Below, piece by piece: positions 48,672 through 59,168 of a stretch of DNA of 64,000 nt (position 1 is its first letter; every line of letters begins with the position of its first letter). The notes under the pieces are model-generated. The model was given only the letters and a program-made list of their open reading frames with translations, was not told the DNA's origin and ran no database searches. Source of the DNA: Trichuris trichiura (taxonomy: Eukaryota; Nematoda; Enoplea; Trichinellida; Trichuridae); NCBI GenBank assembly GCA_037903355.1, contig JBAJFE010000047.1, positions 620,001-684,000 of the forward strand, read 5' to 3'. Both the position numbers and the translations under genes were made by a program.

Positions 48672-50904
48672 ATGGAAACAGCATGCTGCTTTAGTGATTC
48701 GGAAAGCTTTGAACCGGGCGTCGAGCAGGAAAAAGATGAAGAGAAAGAACATATAGAAAAAATGGTGCAACCGTTGTTGCAACAAAAAGACACTATTCAT
48801 CTGTTGTCGCACGGAAAACAATTGGAACTCTTTGAGGAAGTCTTTACCGCAATGGTTGCTTATAAAGAGAAGCTTCCCGACCAACTGCGCAAGCAGTTGC
48901 GTCGTATGCTCAGATATTTATGCTACTTGACCAATGGCAAAACGCCGAGTGGGAGAAGCGTCTTCGCCCCGCGGAACAGCGCAAGACGCAAAGGAAAGCG
49001 GTCAAAGAAACGAGGTGCTAAGACCAATGGTAAACGTAGCCTTTCCAAAGTGAGCGAGGAAGGTCAAGACACAAACGTTGAAGACGTCCAACCAGCGAAC
49101 AACAACAACGCTGATCAAAATGGAGGCTTCAACAATTTGTTAGAAATAGCAAAAAGGCTTCACGTCGACGTGGCAAAAATAACTCTGTTGGGGCAAATAT
49201 ACGGCAGCCTAAAACCAAGCAGAGCAGTTGCATTGGTCAACGGCTCGGCTAAAAGTTTGAACGAAAAAGGATCTACCGACCAAATCGTATCAAACGGAAG
49301 CGAAAATCAATTATTAATCTCGGACAGTTCGGGCAATCACTTTGACGCCAACACTGTAGCCGAACAACTGGCAATGTCAACAGAATTGCCAATACATAAA
49401 CTAAGCGGAGGTACAATTAAGTATTTGGACGATCACGGATACAATTTGGTGTTGAAGAAAAGTCTGCTCGTTCCGGCAATGCATTGCGGCATATTGATGG
49501 GCAAAAGAGGCAGCACGCTTCGTATGATCGAACTTATCACCAGTTCAATCTTAACATTTGGTCACTGGAACGACGCCGAGCTGTGGTGCTTCGTAACGGT
49601 CGTTACGGACAACGAAAGACAGCAGGATAGCGCCATTGCGTTGCTTCAATTTCTGCTTAAGTACAGAATAAGCCTTAGATACGATGACATTGCGCAAATT
49701 TGTCACCACGCTAGTCTTGAAGATAGTACACAGGAAAATAACAACAAGGCCGAGATGACGATGCAAGCTGATTTAGAAAATAAGGAAAAAAATGAAAATG
49801 GACCTACAAGTCAACCTGAGAATCACGCGGATACTGTAGCGAAAATGGGCGACAATGAAAAACCTACAACCATCGACGACAAAGCTGCTGAGGATCAAAG
49901 CAATCGTGACGAACAGGATACTACTCGTTCAGAGACAATTTCCGAGTCGGATACTGACGACGATGATGAGCATAGTAGCGATGAGGAGGGAGCGGATAAT
50001 GAGCATACTGCTTTTCGTCTACGCATTCCGCAAGAAAGTGAATGTAATTCGGAAGAGGCGATCGTAATGAATGACCATATGATAAAACTGTTGGTTAATG
50101 GAAATGGAAATATTGGAAAAGTGATTCAACATTTCAGCGGTACCTATTTTAACTTTGACGGAATATCCGAAGAAGAGGAAGATGACAAAAAACCGACGCT
50201 TGTGATCAAAGCAATCGACGAAAGACACATACAGTGCGCAAAGGAATTTATTGAACTGCTGACGCGCTACGACGTGCGCATTGAAAAGGCGTGCGAACCT
50301 ACCGTTGAAGACGAAGGCATCATCGTGGGTCAAGGCGCGGACTTTGAAAAAAATATCCCGCCAAGTACGCGCAAGCACTTAATACCGACCAATTTGGCTT
50401 GGCTGGTGCCCGCGCGAAATTTCAAATACGAAAAATGCTCGCCGGCGAGAATGCTAAGAATTTGTCAGGACGGATTGTCAATGGATTTCGGCATCCCGCT
50501 CCAACTGCAAATTGAATTAAGGCAAGCGGACAGCTACATGGAAGATTGGAATTTTCTATCCAACGAAACCATAAGGGAACTATGCGAACGGGTAAACAAC
50601 AAAAAATATTATGCAACTCGTCTGAAAAAAAATTCATACGCACCAACTTTAGCGCTCCGTCGATTCCAATGATCAAGCGGCCAATGACAACGAGCAGGGG
50701 ACGTCTACAAGCGATGCCAACACGTATGGTTTGCCAAAAAGCAAAGCTTCGAAAAAGGTTTGTTGCCCTAGCGCCCGGCAGTCGGACGAAGACAAAAAGC
50801 AAAATCTAAGTGGCTTTTTCCAAGCAGTCGAAGAAGCGGGAGCCAGGAAACCTTTGCTTGGCAAGAAGAAAGAAATATGCGAATTTTTAGACATAATGCA
50901 CTAA
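48672..50904 (+). CDS. KH-C: two KH-domain RNA-binding protein, best-preserved member of the cluster
   Basis: Exon 1 is 48672-50591, exon 2 is 50653-50904. A 61-bp GT-AG intron (GTAAAC donor, CTTTAG acceptor) joins in frame, giving 723 residues. The unspliced frame would stop at 50672, but the 84-codon continuation in exon 2 is clearly coding (LSGFFQAVEEAGARKPLLGK, then EICEFLDIMH). N-terminal helical region: LSHGKQLELFEEVFTAMVAY. A basic stretch RRKGKRSKKRGAKTNGKR (about 104-120) may be a nuclear signal. KH domain 1 has a canonical GKRG loop (residues 277-280) in HCGILMGKRGSTLRMIE. An acidic linker follows. KH domain 2 (about 470-550) has LVNGNGNIGKVIQHFSGTYF with a GNIG loop. RNA binding is likely; target, location and orthologue are unknown. 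Confidence 0.85.
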
Positions 50905-51051
50905 AGTAGTTAAGGGCATAGCACAGAAACACTTTATTGTATGTGTACTTAAAACGCCAGCGCAATCATTTTCAAGCTATATACATATATTTATATCTCC
51001 ATCTTCACTTAACATATGATGACGCTGGCATAGGCTTAAGGTAAGTTATGT

Positions 51052-51103
51052 TTCGATTAACTGACAACTAATACTGCAATTTCTTAGTTGTCAGTTAATC
51101 GAA
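51052..51103. repeat. Perfect 20-bp inverted repeat, 12-nt loop
   Basis: The bases at 51052-51071 (TTCGATTAACTGACAACTAA) are exactly reverse-complementary to 51084-51103. The loop is 51072-51083. The origin is unknown: it could be a cruciform-prone site, a tiny foldback element or a hairpin transcript. Confidence 0.85.
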
Positions 51104-51973
51104 TTATAATAATATGCTTAACTAACTATTAGCCTTCTAAGCAGTCAATACGCACACGAAGCAGCTAAGTGAAACCGACAACATTGTTGCACGCCATTAG
51201 TTCTTCCCGCGCAATACATTCGTTACGTAAAGATTATAATAAATAAACCGATGAAAAATCAAGTTCCTATACCATTTTTGCCTTTTCTTTGAGTTTCGAA
51301 AACAGGTGATGAAATAAAATGCACTACCTGCGCTGACGACGAGATGTTGTCAATCTCGAAAACTAGGAAAACCGAATGATCAACATTCAACAGTGATCAC
51401 GAAGCCGGAAGCTTACTCTGATGAAGTTCAGATTTTAATTACGCAAAATATTGCGTAAAGCTTCGCGGACCCGTTACGCAAACGGTGTATGCCGAACCCC
51501 GAAAATTATACTACTTAAGTAGGAGACGTGGAAGCAAGATTGTACTAGCTCTTTTTTAATCAAAGAAAGCTTAATGGATAAAGGCAACCCCTCTACTAAA
51601 AGGAACTCGAGGAAAGGATGTCCTATAATTTTTACCGTTCGGGATTTTGACCGACTCCGCCCCATTCAAAAGTATTTGAACAATCAAAACAATATTTTCT
51701 ACGCTGACTAGTCCGACGAATCGAACTTCAACTGTTATTCATTCCGTGTACCCAATTTTTCTTGCATTTGAAGTACGCGGTAAAGTGGAACCTGCCGGAG
51801 CTTTCAAATCAATCAGGATTTGTCGTCGTCAACTTGTCCTTGTTAGGACTACTTACTGGTGTCACCCTGAAGTACAGCCAATCAAATGACAGCCAAAGGC
51901 GTCCAAGGATTAACGCTTTCGGGATTTGCAAATCCCGAAAATTGTTGCTGCTGAAAAGTTTGACAGGTAACCA

Positions 51974-52010
51974 CCAACCGGAAAGACTGACAGATAGTCT
52001 ATCCGGTTGG
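51974..52010. repeat. Compound hairpin, 9 + 5 bp stems
   Basis: CCAACCGGA pairs with TCCGGTTGG. Inside, after a single A-A mismatch, AGACT pairs with AGTCT around the 7-nt loop GACAGAT. It lies about 90 bp before the large palindrome. Confidence 0.75.
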
Positions 52011-52098
52011 TAATGTATTGGAGTAACTATTAGCGTCCTCTTAAAACTTTGAACATTATTACCGCCCGTTCGAATGGAATAATATTGATGAAAATGTC

Positions 52099-52334
52099 GA
52101 AAAATATCTTTATTACGGATTCTCTCCCGTTGTGAAGTAAAACAAAAAGATTTTTCTTTTCTTCCGGAGCTTTCGGGTCTTTCGCGACCCGTCTTCAGCG
52201 GTGAGATTATGCGGCACTACACATAATCTCACCGCTGAAGACGGGTCGCGAAAGACCCGAAAGCTCCGGTAGAAAAGAAAAATCTTTTTGTTTTACTTCA
52301 CAACGGGAGAGAATCCGTAATAAAGATATTTTTC
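52099..52334. repeat. Large palindrome, 113-bp arms, carrying Penelope-type hammerhead-like cores
   Basis: The left arm 52099-52211 and the right arm 52222-52334 are reverse complements with one mismatch, around a 10-nt loop. Each arm contains CTGAAGA, then GGGTC-GCGAAA-GACCC, then GAAAGC (right arm 52235-52264, left arm mirrored). This resembles the CUGANGA...stem II...GAAA core of hammerhead ribozymes reported in Penelope-like elements. The right-arm core has the same orientation as the reverse transcriptase fragment downstream. A related core lies beside the second Penelope-like element at 62345-62374. Read as two inverted Penelope terminal repeats. Confidence 0.75.
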
Positions 52335-52707
52335 AATATGAAAACACACGCTCCCGTACAAAAGCATCATGTTTTCATGATGAAAATGTCATCCATCCAT
52401 CTGTTAATAAAGACGACCTGTTTGAAATTCGCGCTTATGGTCTATTCGCATAAATTAGAATCAGCTGTACTTATATTTGCATAACCACTTGCTACCGTAA
52501 AAGATAATGAAGGCATTTTGGCATACTGTTTATAGCTGCGCGCGCAAGGACTCAAATATTTGCTAGGAAGATCACTACTACAAGGAAAGCACTTCAGCAG
52601 CTTAAAACCAATCACTAATGAATAGACGCATTGCACACTCACTCGTCGATGGTAGAAGTTACGTACATTTATTACATAAGGATATTGCAGCTTTCAAAAA
52701 GCAAAAC

Positions 52708-53707
52708 TATACGAGGCCGCTATAACACAAAAAATAAACGAACTTTTGAGCAACCCGGTCTACCGTCCCATAAAACGCGGCCCGACCGATAAGACGCGAA
52801 AGTTTCTGCAAGATATGTTAGTCTTTTTCGCCAGTGAAACCCAAGACCGGATTCTTTCTAAAGTAAACCTTAGTCTCTCCTATACTAGTAATACTAAGTG
52901 CCCTGAACTGTACGGCTTACCCAAAATAAATAAACCAGGGGTCCCCTTTAGACCTGTCGTTTTTAGCATCAACAGAGTCACTTCAAAACTTTGTTCATAT
53001 CTAAAAACCATAATCTAACCCCTATCAGGCAAACGTGATTCCTATGTCAAAAACGGGAAAGAATTTTGTTCCGCATTAAAAAAAGTAAAAATGCAACCCA
53101 ACAATATCATGGTTAGTTACGATGTTAAAGATCTTTTTGCAAGCATCCTCGTACAGTACACCATCAACGTGCTGCAAGCTCTACTAAACGAAGATGACAC
53201 CCTTTCGCAGAGAACTAAACTAAACCGCACCCACATAGTTAAATTAGTATCTTTCTGCATGCGCGAAGGCAACTACTTCAGATTCCAGGATAGTTTCTTC
53301 TCACAAAAAGATGGCGCTCCCATACTTGCAGAGATCTTCATGGAACGTCTCGAGGAGAAAGCCTTCAGCACTCTGCAAGATTTTGACGCCCCTATCCTCT
53401 TCAAAAGATACGTGGACGACATCTTTGCCATCGTGAAACCAGGCAGTGAAGAAACTCTCTTTGAACACTTGAATAGTCTCTTCCCCAAACAGATAATGCT
53501 AACCATTGAGAAGGAAAATAATTGTAAACTCCCTTTTCTAGATGTCTTAGTCATTAAACAAGGGAATAAGTTAAAAACAACAGTTTATAGGAAACCCACC
53601 CACTCGGACCGGCACCTAAACTTCTCTTCACATCACCCCATTTCCGTCAAAAGGGAAATAGTAAAGGGGATGGTTGGTCGGGACCTAACGGTTTCTGACC
53701 CCGAATA
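52708..53707 (+). pseudogene. Penelope-like element 1: reverse transcriptase fragment
   Basis: One frame runs from about 52708 and is broken by an in-frame TAA at 53016-53018. Penelope RT motifs are present: NPVYRPIKRGPTDKT, PELYGLPKINKPGVPFRPVV, VSYDVKDLFASI (motif A aspartates), YVDDIFAIV (catalytic box), PFLDVLVIKQGN and TVYRKPTHSDRHL. Compared with element 2 an in-frame 7-residue deletion removes the MESPLSP segment after GAP. The frame is cut at 53707 by the left end of a Tigger transposon, just after DPEY. The GIY-YIG endonuclease part is absent. Dead copy. Confidence 0.92.
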
Positions 53708-56427
53708 CAGGTAGTTCTCTTAGAACGCGTGTCCATATAACGCGTTTTCGCTCATACGCGATTATGAAATCGTAGCAGTTTCTCGCACAACGCGATCCCG
53801 TTTTTTCTCTTACGCGATTTCGCCGGCTGGAAAGCGTGGGTGTATGGCAAAGTCTGCCTGTGTTTTCATCCACCGTGAGCAAACAAAGGACGCACTGTTA
53901 GCTTATGCGTGTTCTTCGGTCACGAACACGCGAAATGTGACAAAAACGTTTAGGATTCTTATCAGAAGTAGTGTCCGACCCAGCTGTGCACCCTGCAATA
54001 TGCATACTCAAACAGGCTTTTGATCGGTGTTCATGTTCGGTGGAAGGATTCGCGCCGGCAGGAACATGTGTACAGACGACATTTCCATTTTCAATTTTCC
54101 CGAAGCGCAGGCATCGTAGAGGTTTTTCAGTGAGTCGTAGTACGCTAACACAGAATTCGGAAAGCACTCACACCGTCTGATTGCGAGCTCAATTCGTAAG
54201 TATTTTGTCTGATTCCGCGATCTGAGGGTAACCTTTAAATATCTGAAAATGTCTAAGCTTCTTGATTCGAAGTCGGAAAAGAAAGGCTCTGACTGTTGGA
54301 GAGTCGCTTGAGATACTGAAACGATATAAACGGAATGAGACGACACGTGATATCGTCAAAGCTACCGGCATAAAGGAATCAACTTTGCCGACCATTAGGA
54401 GCAGTGCAGAAAAAATTAAACAGACTTGCCTAAGCGGCACCAGTTCAAGTATTGCGATGTCAATAAGAACAAGGCCTAAGATACTGGAAGAAATGGAAAA
54501 ACTACTCAGCATTTGGATCGAAACTGAAACGATGAAAAGAATAGGAACAACGTTTTTCACCATCACACAAAAAGCAGTTACCATTTACGAAGACCTTAAG
54601 AAACAGTCCACAAATCCTACTGAAATTCCTCCATTTACAGCTAGTAGTGGTTTGTTCTGCAGTTTCAAGAATCGATACAGTTTTCACAATGTTCGTCTCT
54701 GTGGTGAAGCAGGAAGCGCGGACGTCGATGCCGCGCAAACATTTCCAATAGAAGTACAAAACTTGGTCAAAGAAAAGGGCTACTGCCTCGATCAAATTTT
54801 TAACTTCGACGAGACAAATCTTTATCTATACCGTATGCCAAAAGGGATCTACATTTCCAGAGAGCGTAGGCATGCTGCAGGAATCTACGCTGCGAAAGAT
54901 CGTGTGACTGTAATGCTCAGCGGCAGCGCTAGTGGGGATCTTAAGCTGAAGCCATTGATGATTCATCGTCATGCCAATCCATGAGCCCTAAAGGAGATTG
55001 TTAAAAGCAGTTTTGGGCGTTTACTACAGGTACAGCAAAAGAGAATGGATGACCGCCTAAGTTCGGCTTGATCTTTTTCTAATGCTTAAGTGAATAACAT
55101 TAAGAAATACTTGAATGAGAAGAACTTGACTTTTAAAGTTCTCGTAATCATGGATAGCGCGCCAAACCACCCACCGATGATAGCTGAGCTAGACCCAAAT
55201 GTCCACTTTGTTTTCTTGCCTGCACGGACCACTTCTTTGTTACAACCGCTTGACCAAGGCGTTATCGAAGCATTCAAAGCGTACTACTTAAGGCGAACGT
55301 TCAAGATGCTAATCGACGCGACCGACGGAGAAAATTCTGAAACTGTGATGGAATTTTGGAAGAATTATAACCTGAGAATAGCCATTAACAACACCGTAGA
55401 AGCCTGCAATGACGTATCGAAACAGTGCTTGCACCGTCTTTGGCGGAAACTCATCCCAAATCTGATCTGCGATTTTAAAGACTTTGAGCCTTCTGCTCAA
55501 GTATGCGAAATTACTGAAAGCTGCGTTCAAATGGCAAACAGGCTAGACTTTGAAGTAGTGAAATATCAGGATATTGAGGACATTTTGAATTCTCAACCGG
55601 ATGAGCTGACCACCGAGGAGCAGCAGAAACTTTCTGTAGCAGGGGAAGCAGAAGGAAGAGAAGAAGATGATGAAAATCAGGAAGTTCTTCCGCGACAAAT
55701 GACCATCGCTGAGCTGTCAGATACCCTGGAAACTATTGAACAGCGTTTACAATAGCTCGAAGACAATGATTGTAATGCAGAAGGCAGCGGGAAAACCACA
55801 AGAAGTATCCGAGGTTGCTTGGAGCCATATAAGCAGCTGCTGTACGAAAGAAGTACACGTGCGAAAGAAAAGAAGCTCGAATTCTACTTTACTGCAATGA
55901 AGAAACATTGTGACGATGAGGAAGCGCTATCTTCTATATCTAATAGGACCTCAGTTCGCCCTTAACAAAGGATAGTGAGGTTAAAAAAGTGAGTCCAACG
56001 GAATTCCATTCTTTTCTGGGTATGAGGTCGTTTATTTTAGTACTGAGAGGGACTCTTTCCACAAACTAAAGACGCAAGCACGCCGCTCCTGAAAGCCAGT
56101 TTGAACTCTGTCTGCTGTAAAGAGTTCTATCATAAAAGCTCTGCCGTTAATGTATAATCCCCGTATAAGATAATGTTATTCAGACCCAGTGTAAGAGCAT
56201 CTATAGGTCAGCGCGCCTAACGGTAGAATAAGTAGCTCAAGTACATCATAATTACTGTTTCAACCCAGCTTATTTAAGATATCTCTCCGTTGTTGTTTAC
56301 AAGTAAACAATCCTTCTGACGCTTTCAACCAAATCGTGATTTTCCCATACTTTACATGTCTCCTATAACGCGAGATTTTTCAGGATTTTTAAGTGACCAA
56401 GCGCTCGCGTTATATGAGAACTGCCTG
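53708..56427 (+). mobile_element. Tigger/pogo-type DNA transposon with matching TIRs and TA flanks
   Basis: The left end CAGGTAGTTCTCTTAGAACG (53708 on) matches the reverse complement of the right end, CAGGCAGTTCTCATATAACG (ending 56427). TA flanks each end (53706-53707 and 56428-56429), as expected for Tc1/mariner/pogo insertions. The total is 2720 bp and encloses a broken transposase. The left flank is Penelope RT and the right flank is a foldback arm, so the two flanks do not come from one interrupted sequence. Confidence 0.93.
54262..55755 (+). pseudogene. Tigger/pogo transposase (CENP-B-like HTH plus DDE), interrupted
   Basis: An N-terminal HTH resembling psq/CENP-B (RKRKALTVGESLEILKRY, then TTRDIVKATGIKESTL) is followed by a second DNA-binding region and the DDE domain. 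Catalytic acids: D in FNFDETNLYLYRMP (about 54805), D in LVIMDSAPNHPP (about 55150) and D in LQPLDQGVIEAFKAYY (about 55250), as in Tigger/Jerky-type DDD proteins. Stops and a frame change between 54982 and 55090, and a frameshift near the true N-terminus at about 54250, make it inactive. The C-terminal tail is acidic (EGREEDDENQE). Confidence 0.93.
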
Positions 56428-56575
56428 TATTTTCTCTTACAATTTGCTCATCCATCCGTTGGTAGGGCACTTTGAAGTTTATTTACAGATACATCCAACA
56501 GGCCAAACCCGTGAATCAGAAGATCAGCCATGAAACAACCAAAGCCTGTTAAAAGACACCCCGTCTTTCGATACT
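56428..56575. mobile_element. Right arm of the foldback/MITE family
   Basis: TATTTTCTCTTACAATTTGC, then CTCATCCATCCGTTGGTAGG and GGCACTTTGAAGTTTA, match the right arm of the complete copy at 7751-7903. It abuts the Tigger right end exactly at the TA, so Tigger probably inserted in the arm. The left arm expected on the other side of Tigger is missing. Confidence 0.8.
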
Positions 56576-57126
56576 ACAATGTGAAAAAATTCCCGGCCGA
56601 TTTATCGACCACGCACGCGTAACTCATTCATTTTCCAATCGGAATGACGTAGCATCTTCCCGTATAAAGCGTTAAATCTTCTATCAAGTAAACTACAAGC
56701 CAATGTGCAGCTGTTCATTCAACAGAACTTTATGCAAAACGCTATGCGTAATATAAATGCTTTGTTTCTAACTAAATGAGATTTAATTAACATACGACTG
56801 CGTATTTCAAATTATGACGAAGTCGCTAATGATAAATTTGACTCGTAATTTCTTCGTACCTGAACATCACAGTACCCTCATGAAAGGACAGAATTAAACA
56901 ACACACAAACATTTCTCGCCGTCAGTCTTAAATGGAATCCTATTTTTAATTACGGAGATTACCATTGTTTACGCGCTGTTGTTGTTTCCGCCGATCGCGC
57001 GCAACTTACGCAAATTGTTAGCAAGAAAAATCGAAGTCAAATTTTTAAAAAGCCGAACCCTTCGACGGCTGCGCGGATAAAAAACGTTTGACAAAAAACG
57101 GTGACAACGGTAACAATTGCGAACGA
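56576..57126. other. Intergenic DNA, nothing recognised
   Basis: 3' side of the minus-strand TMED gene. No coding potential or repeat noted. Confidence 0.5.
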
Positions 57127-57950
57127 TCATACCAACTTTTTGGCTTCGAAGAAACCTTTGAGATGTCGCAACTGCCAAATACCTGTTAGCATTAGGACGG
57201 CGGTTTGAGCGGCGGCCCACCAGAACACTCGCTGGTTTGTCGATTCGCTTAGCTGGCGAAATACTTCTTCCCTATGCTAAAAAATCGCGAATTGGATCGA
57301 CTGTACGCTTTAAGGGATTTGTAAATGCTAGCGGTGAAAGTATACCCTTTGGTAGTTTTGCTCCTTGGTCATTTGATCTACTTGGTCGATAAGCTGGCGA
57401 ATGCGAAGCTCCAAATCGTTTAGACGTTCTTTTACGGCAATTTCAGCATAATCCTGCGCATGATCACCCACCTGCAAGTTCAGGTCGACTCTCTGAAACG
57501 AACTGAGGCTCCATTTTTGTCAATAAATGCTACTACTAGCTGACCAGCATGGTGCCAGAGATCCAATGAGACGTATTTGAAAACAAGCAAATCGTGTGTT
57601 CACCAGGTTTGCTGCTTGTAAAGGTTATTTTGCCTTCGCTGGCGTAAAGTCTCGAAAGTACAACTTGGCTGTCCGGATCCGTCACTTCGACGTGCATTCC
57701 GATTGACGAAGCCATTGTGTGCGTTTTCGTTTGCGGATCGAACATGGACACCTTGTAGCTGCCTAAAAAGGAGCGAACAACTGCCGCAAACGATGCAAGT
57801 CATTTTTCTACCTATAACCATAGTCTGATCGGGAATTTCTTCGACAAAACACTTGCGTTCGGTCTCGCCAATTAGAAAAAATAAGGCAAAAACCTCGCTT
57901 GCAAAGCTAACAATAAATAATAACAACATGAGCAGATTCCTAGCAGCCAT
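57127..57950 (-). CDS. TMED9: p24/TMED cargo receptor, TMED4/TMED9 (eclair) type
   Basis: Exons on the minus strand: 57950-57812, 57762-57545, 57492-57346 and 57276-57127. Introns are 49, 52 and 69 bp, all GT-AG. Phases match and give 217 residues. Signal peptide ([17 protein letters not shown]), mature start [24 protein letters not shown] domain with two cysteines ([30 protein letters not shown]), coiled coil ([20 protein letters not shown]), one membrane helix ([19 protein letters not shown]) and the cytosolic tail [12 protein letters not shown] with FF (COPII) and KKxx (COPI) signals. p24 proteins cycle between ER and Golgi and select cargo. A conserved Trp after QNYQR is His here. The 4/9 subgroup is chosen from the ETE(R)KCF(V)EEIPD start and the tail. 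Confidence 0.95.
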
Positions 57951-59168
57951 TTTCCAAGGCTTATTGCACGCTTCAACGATGAAACAACGAAACTCTATTG
58001 CGCAACCGTGCTGAATAGTTTGCAAGTTTTACTCAGCGTGGGACGAAGCATTGCTTATAGGCTTACGGAAATTAAACGCTTCCTACCTCGTATTAATTTA
58101 CCTTGAAGATATTAGCGTACGGTTCCTTCGAGAGCTCAGCTGCTACGCAATATTTGTTCAGGTATTCTGTCTGAAGCTTTTTTGCGAAGTTATTAGCCAA
58201 TAGGTTTTGTCAGGAAGTGTTGCCCCGCTTGTTCTTAGCGAATATGGAAAATTCCTTTTGATATTAATTGGAAAAAAACGTTTATGCCGGATAGGAAAAA
58301 CGATTTTTTATTGCTTGTGCTTTTGCATGATTAACTGCAAGAATATTTACGCTTCGAAATAGCGCGTGAAGAAATTGTGGGCAACCGTGAATGCATCTTG
58401 TTTAATGCTCGCAGCTTAAGTATTGCTTAGCAAAAAGTGAAATTATGGAAACAGAGAAGTAGCTTCTTTCGGTGCTTTACAGTTTTTCTTTGAAAATTCC
58501 TTAGAGCACCAACGCTTTCGTCGTTCGAGAAGTTTTTCAACGCATTTGTTTGATTATTTTTCGTTAGGTCTTCCTTTTTCGTTTTTCCAGTGTTTATCGC
58601 ATCCTCGTAAAGCTAACTTTCCTTTTTCGGAATTCACTTGTGCACCGCTGCTTTCTTAAAGAATACATGCGCTATTGAATTAAATTTATGTTTAAAAGGC
58701 GGCTACAAATTTTTATTTGCTGAAAAGGCTTAATGAAAGCGTAATTTTGAAGGCAGCGTTTTCGTTTAGGATTTTCAGGTTCCTATACCGTCTGTGAATC
58801 ATTCCGCACAATAGCTGCCGAGACGCGAAGAACTGGTGACTTCTAGCGTATTGCCCGTCGGACACGTTTTCATTTGAAAAATATTACAATGCTTTTGGGC
58901 TCCCCCTAGTCAAGGCTGCATTTGCAGCATACTGTATAAATCGTATCACTTAGCCGCTCCATCGTTTAAAAAATGCAGGTACATTCTTGTTAAGCATGCG
59001 ACCGCGCTGTTTTGAGCTAACTAACAAGCCTGTCGCTCATCTTTTTCTGCTTAAATTAAGCCTAAAACAAAATATAAGCTTTGCGTTTAGGCTTAGGCTT
59101 AGGTAAGGGCAGAACAGGGCAGGGCAACCATACAGTATGACAATGGTCGGCTAAGAGATAACTTTCTA
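57951..59168. other. Intergenic DNA, no firm gene
   Basis: Includes the TMED promoter. A minus-strand stretch at about 58220-58105 can be read as a short peptide (FAKKLQTEYLNKYCVAAELS) ending at a GTAAAT donor, but no partner exon was found. A TTAGGC run lies at 59087-59103. Confidence 0.45.

Larger units (their letters stand above)
50905..52098. other. Intergenic DNA with several strong hairpins
   Basis: No gene recognised. It holds a 20-bp perfect stem at 51052-51103, a perfect 24-bp palindrome TTTCGGGATTTG/CAAATCCCGAAA at 51917-51940, and a compound hairpin at 51974-52010. Their density just upstream of the Penelope-like fragment suggests decayed retroelement termini. Confidence 0.5.

Noticed and set aside
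58105..58220. Minus-strand short peptide frame before the TMED gene, ending at a GTAAAT donor
   Set aside because: No exon continues it before the TMED start. It may be a 5' leader exon or chance.
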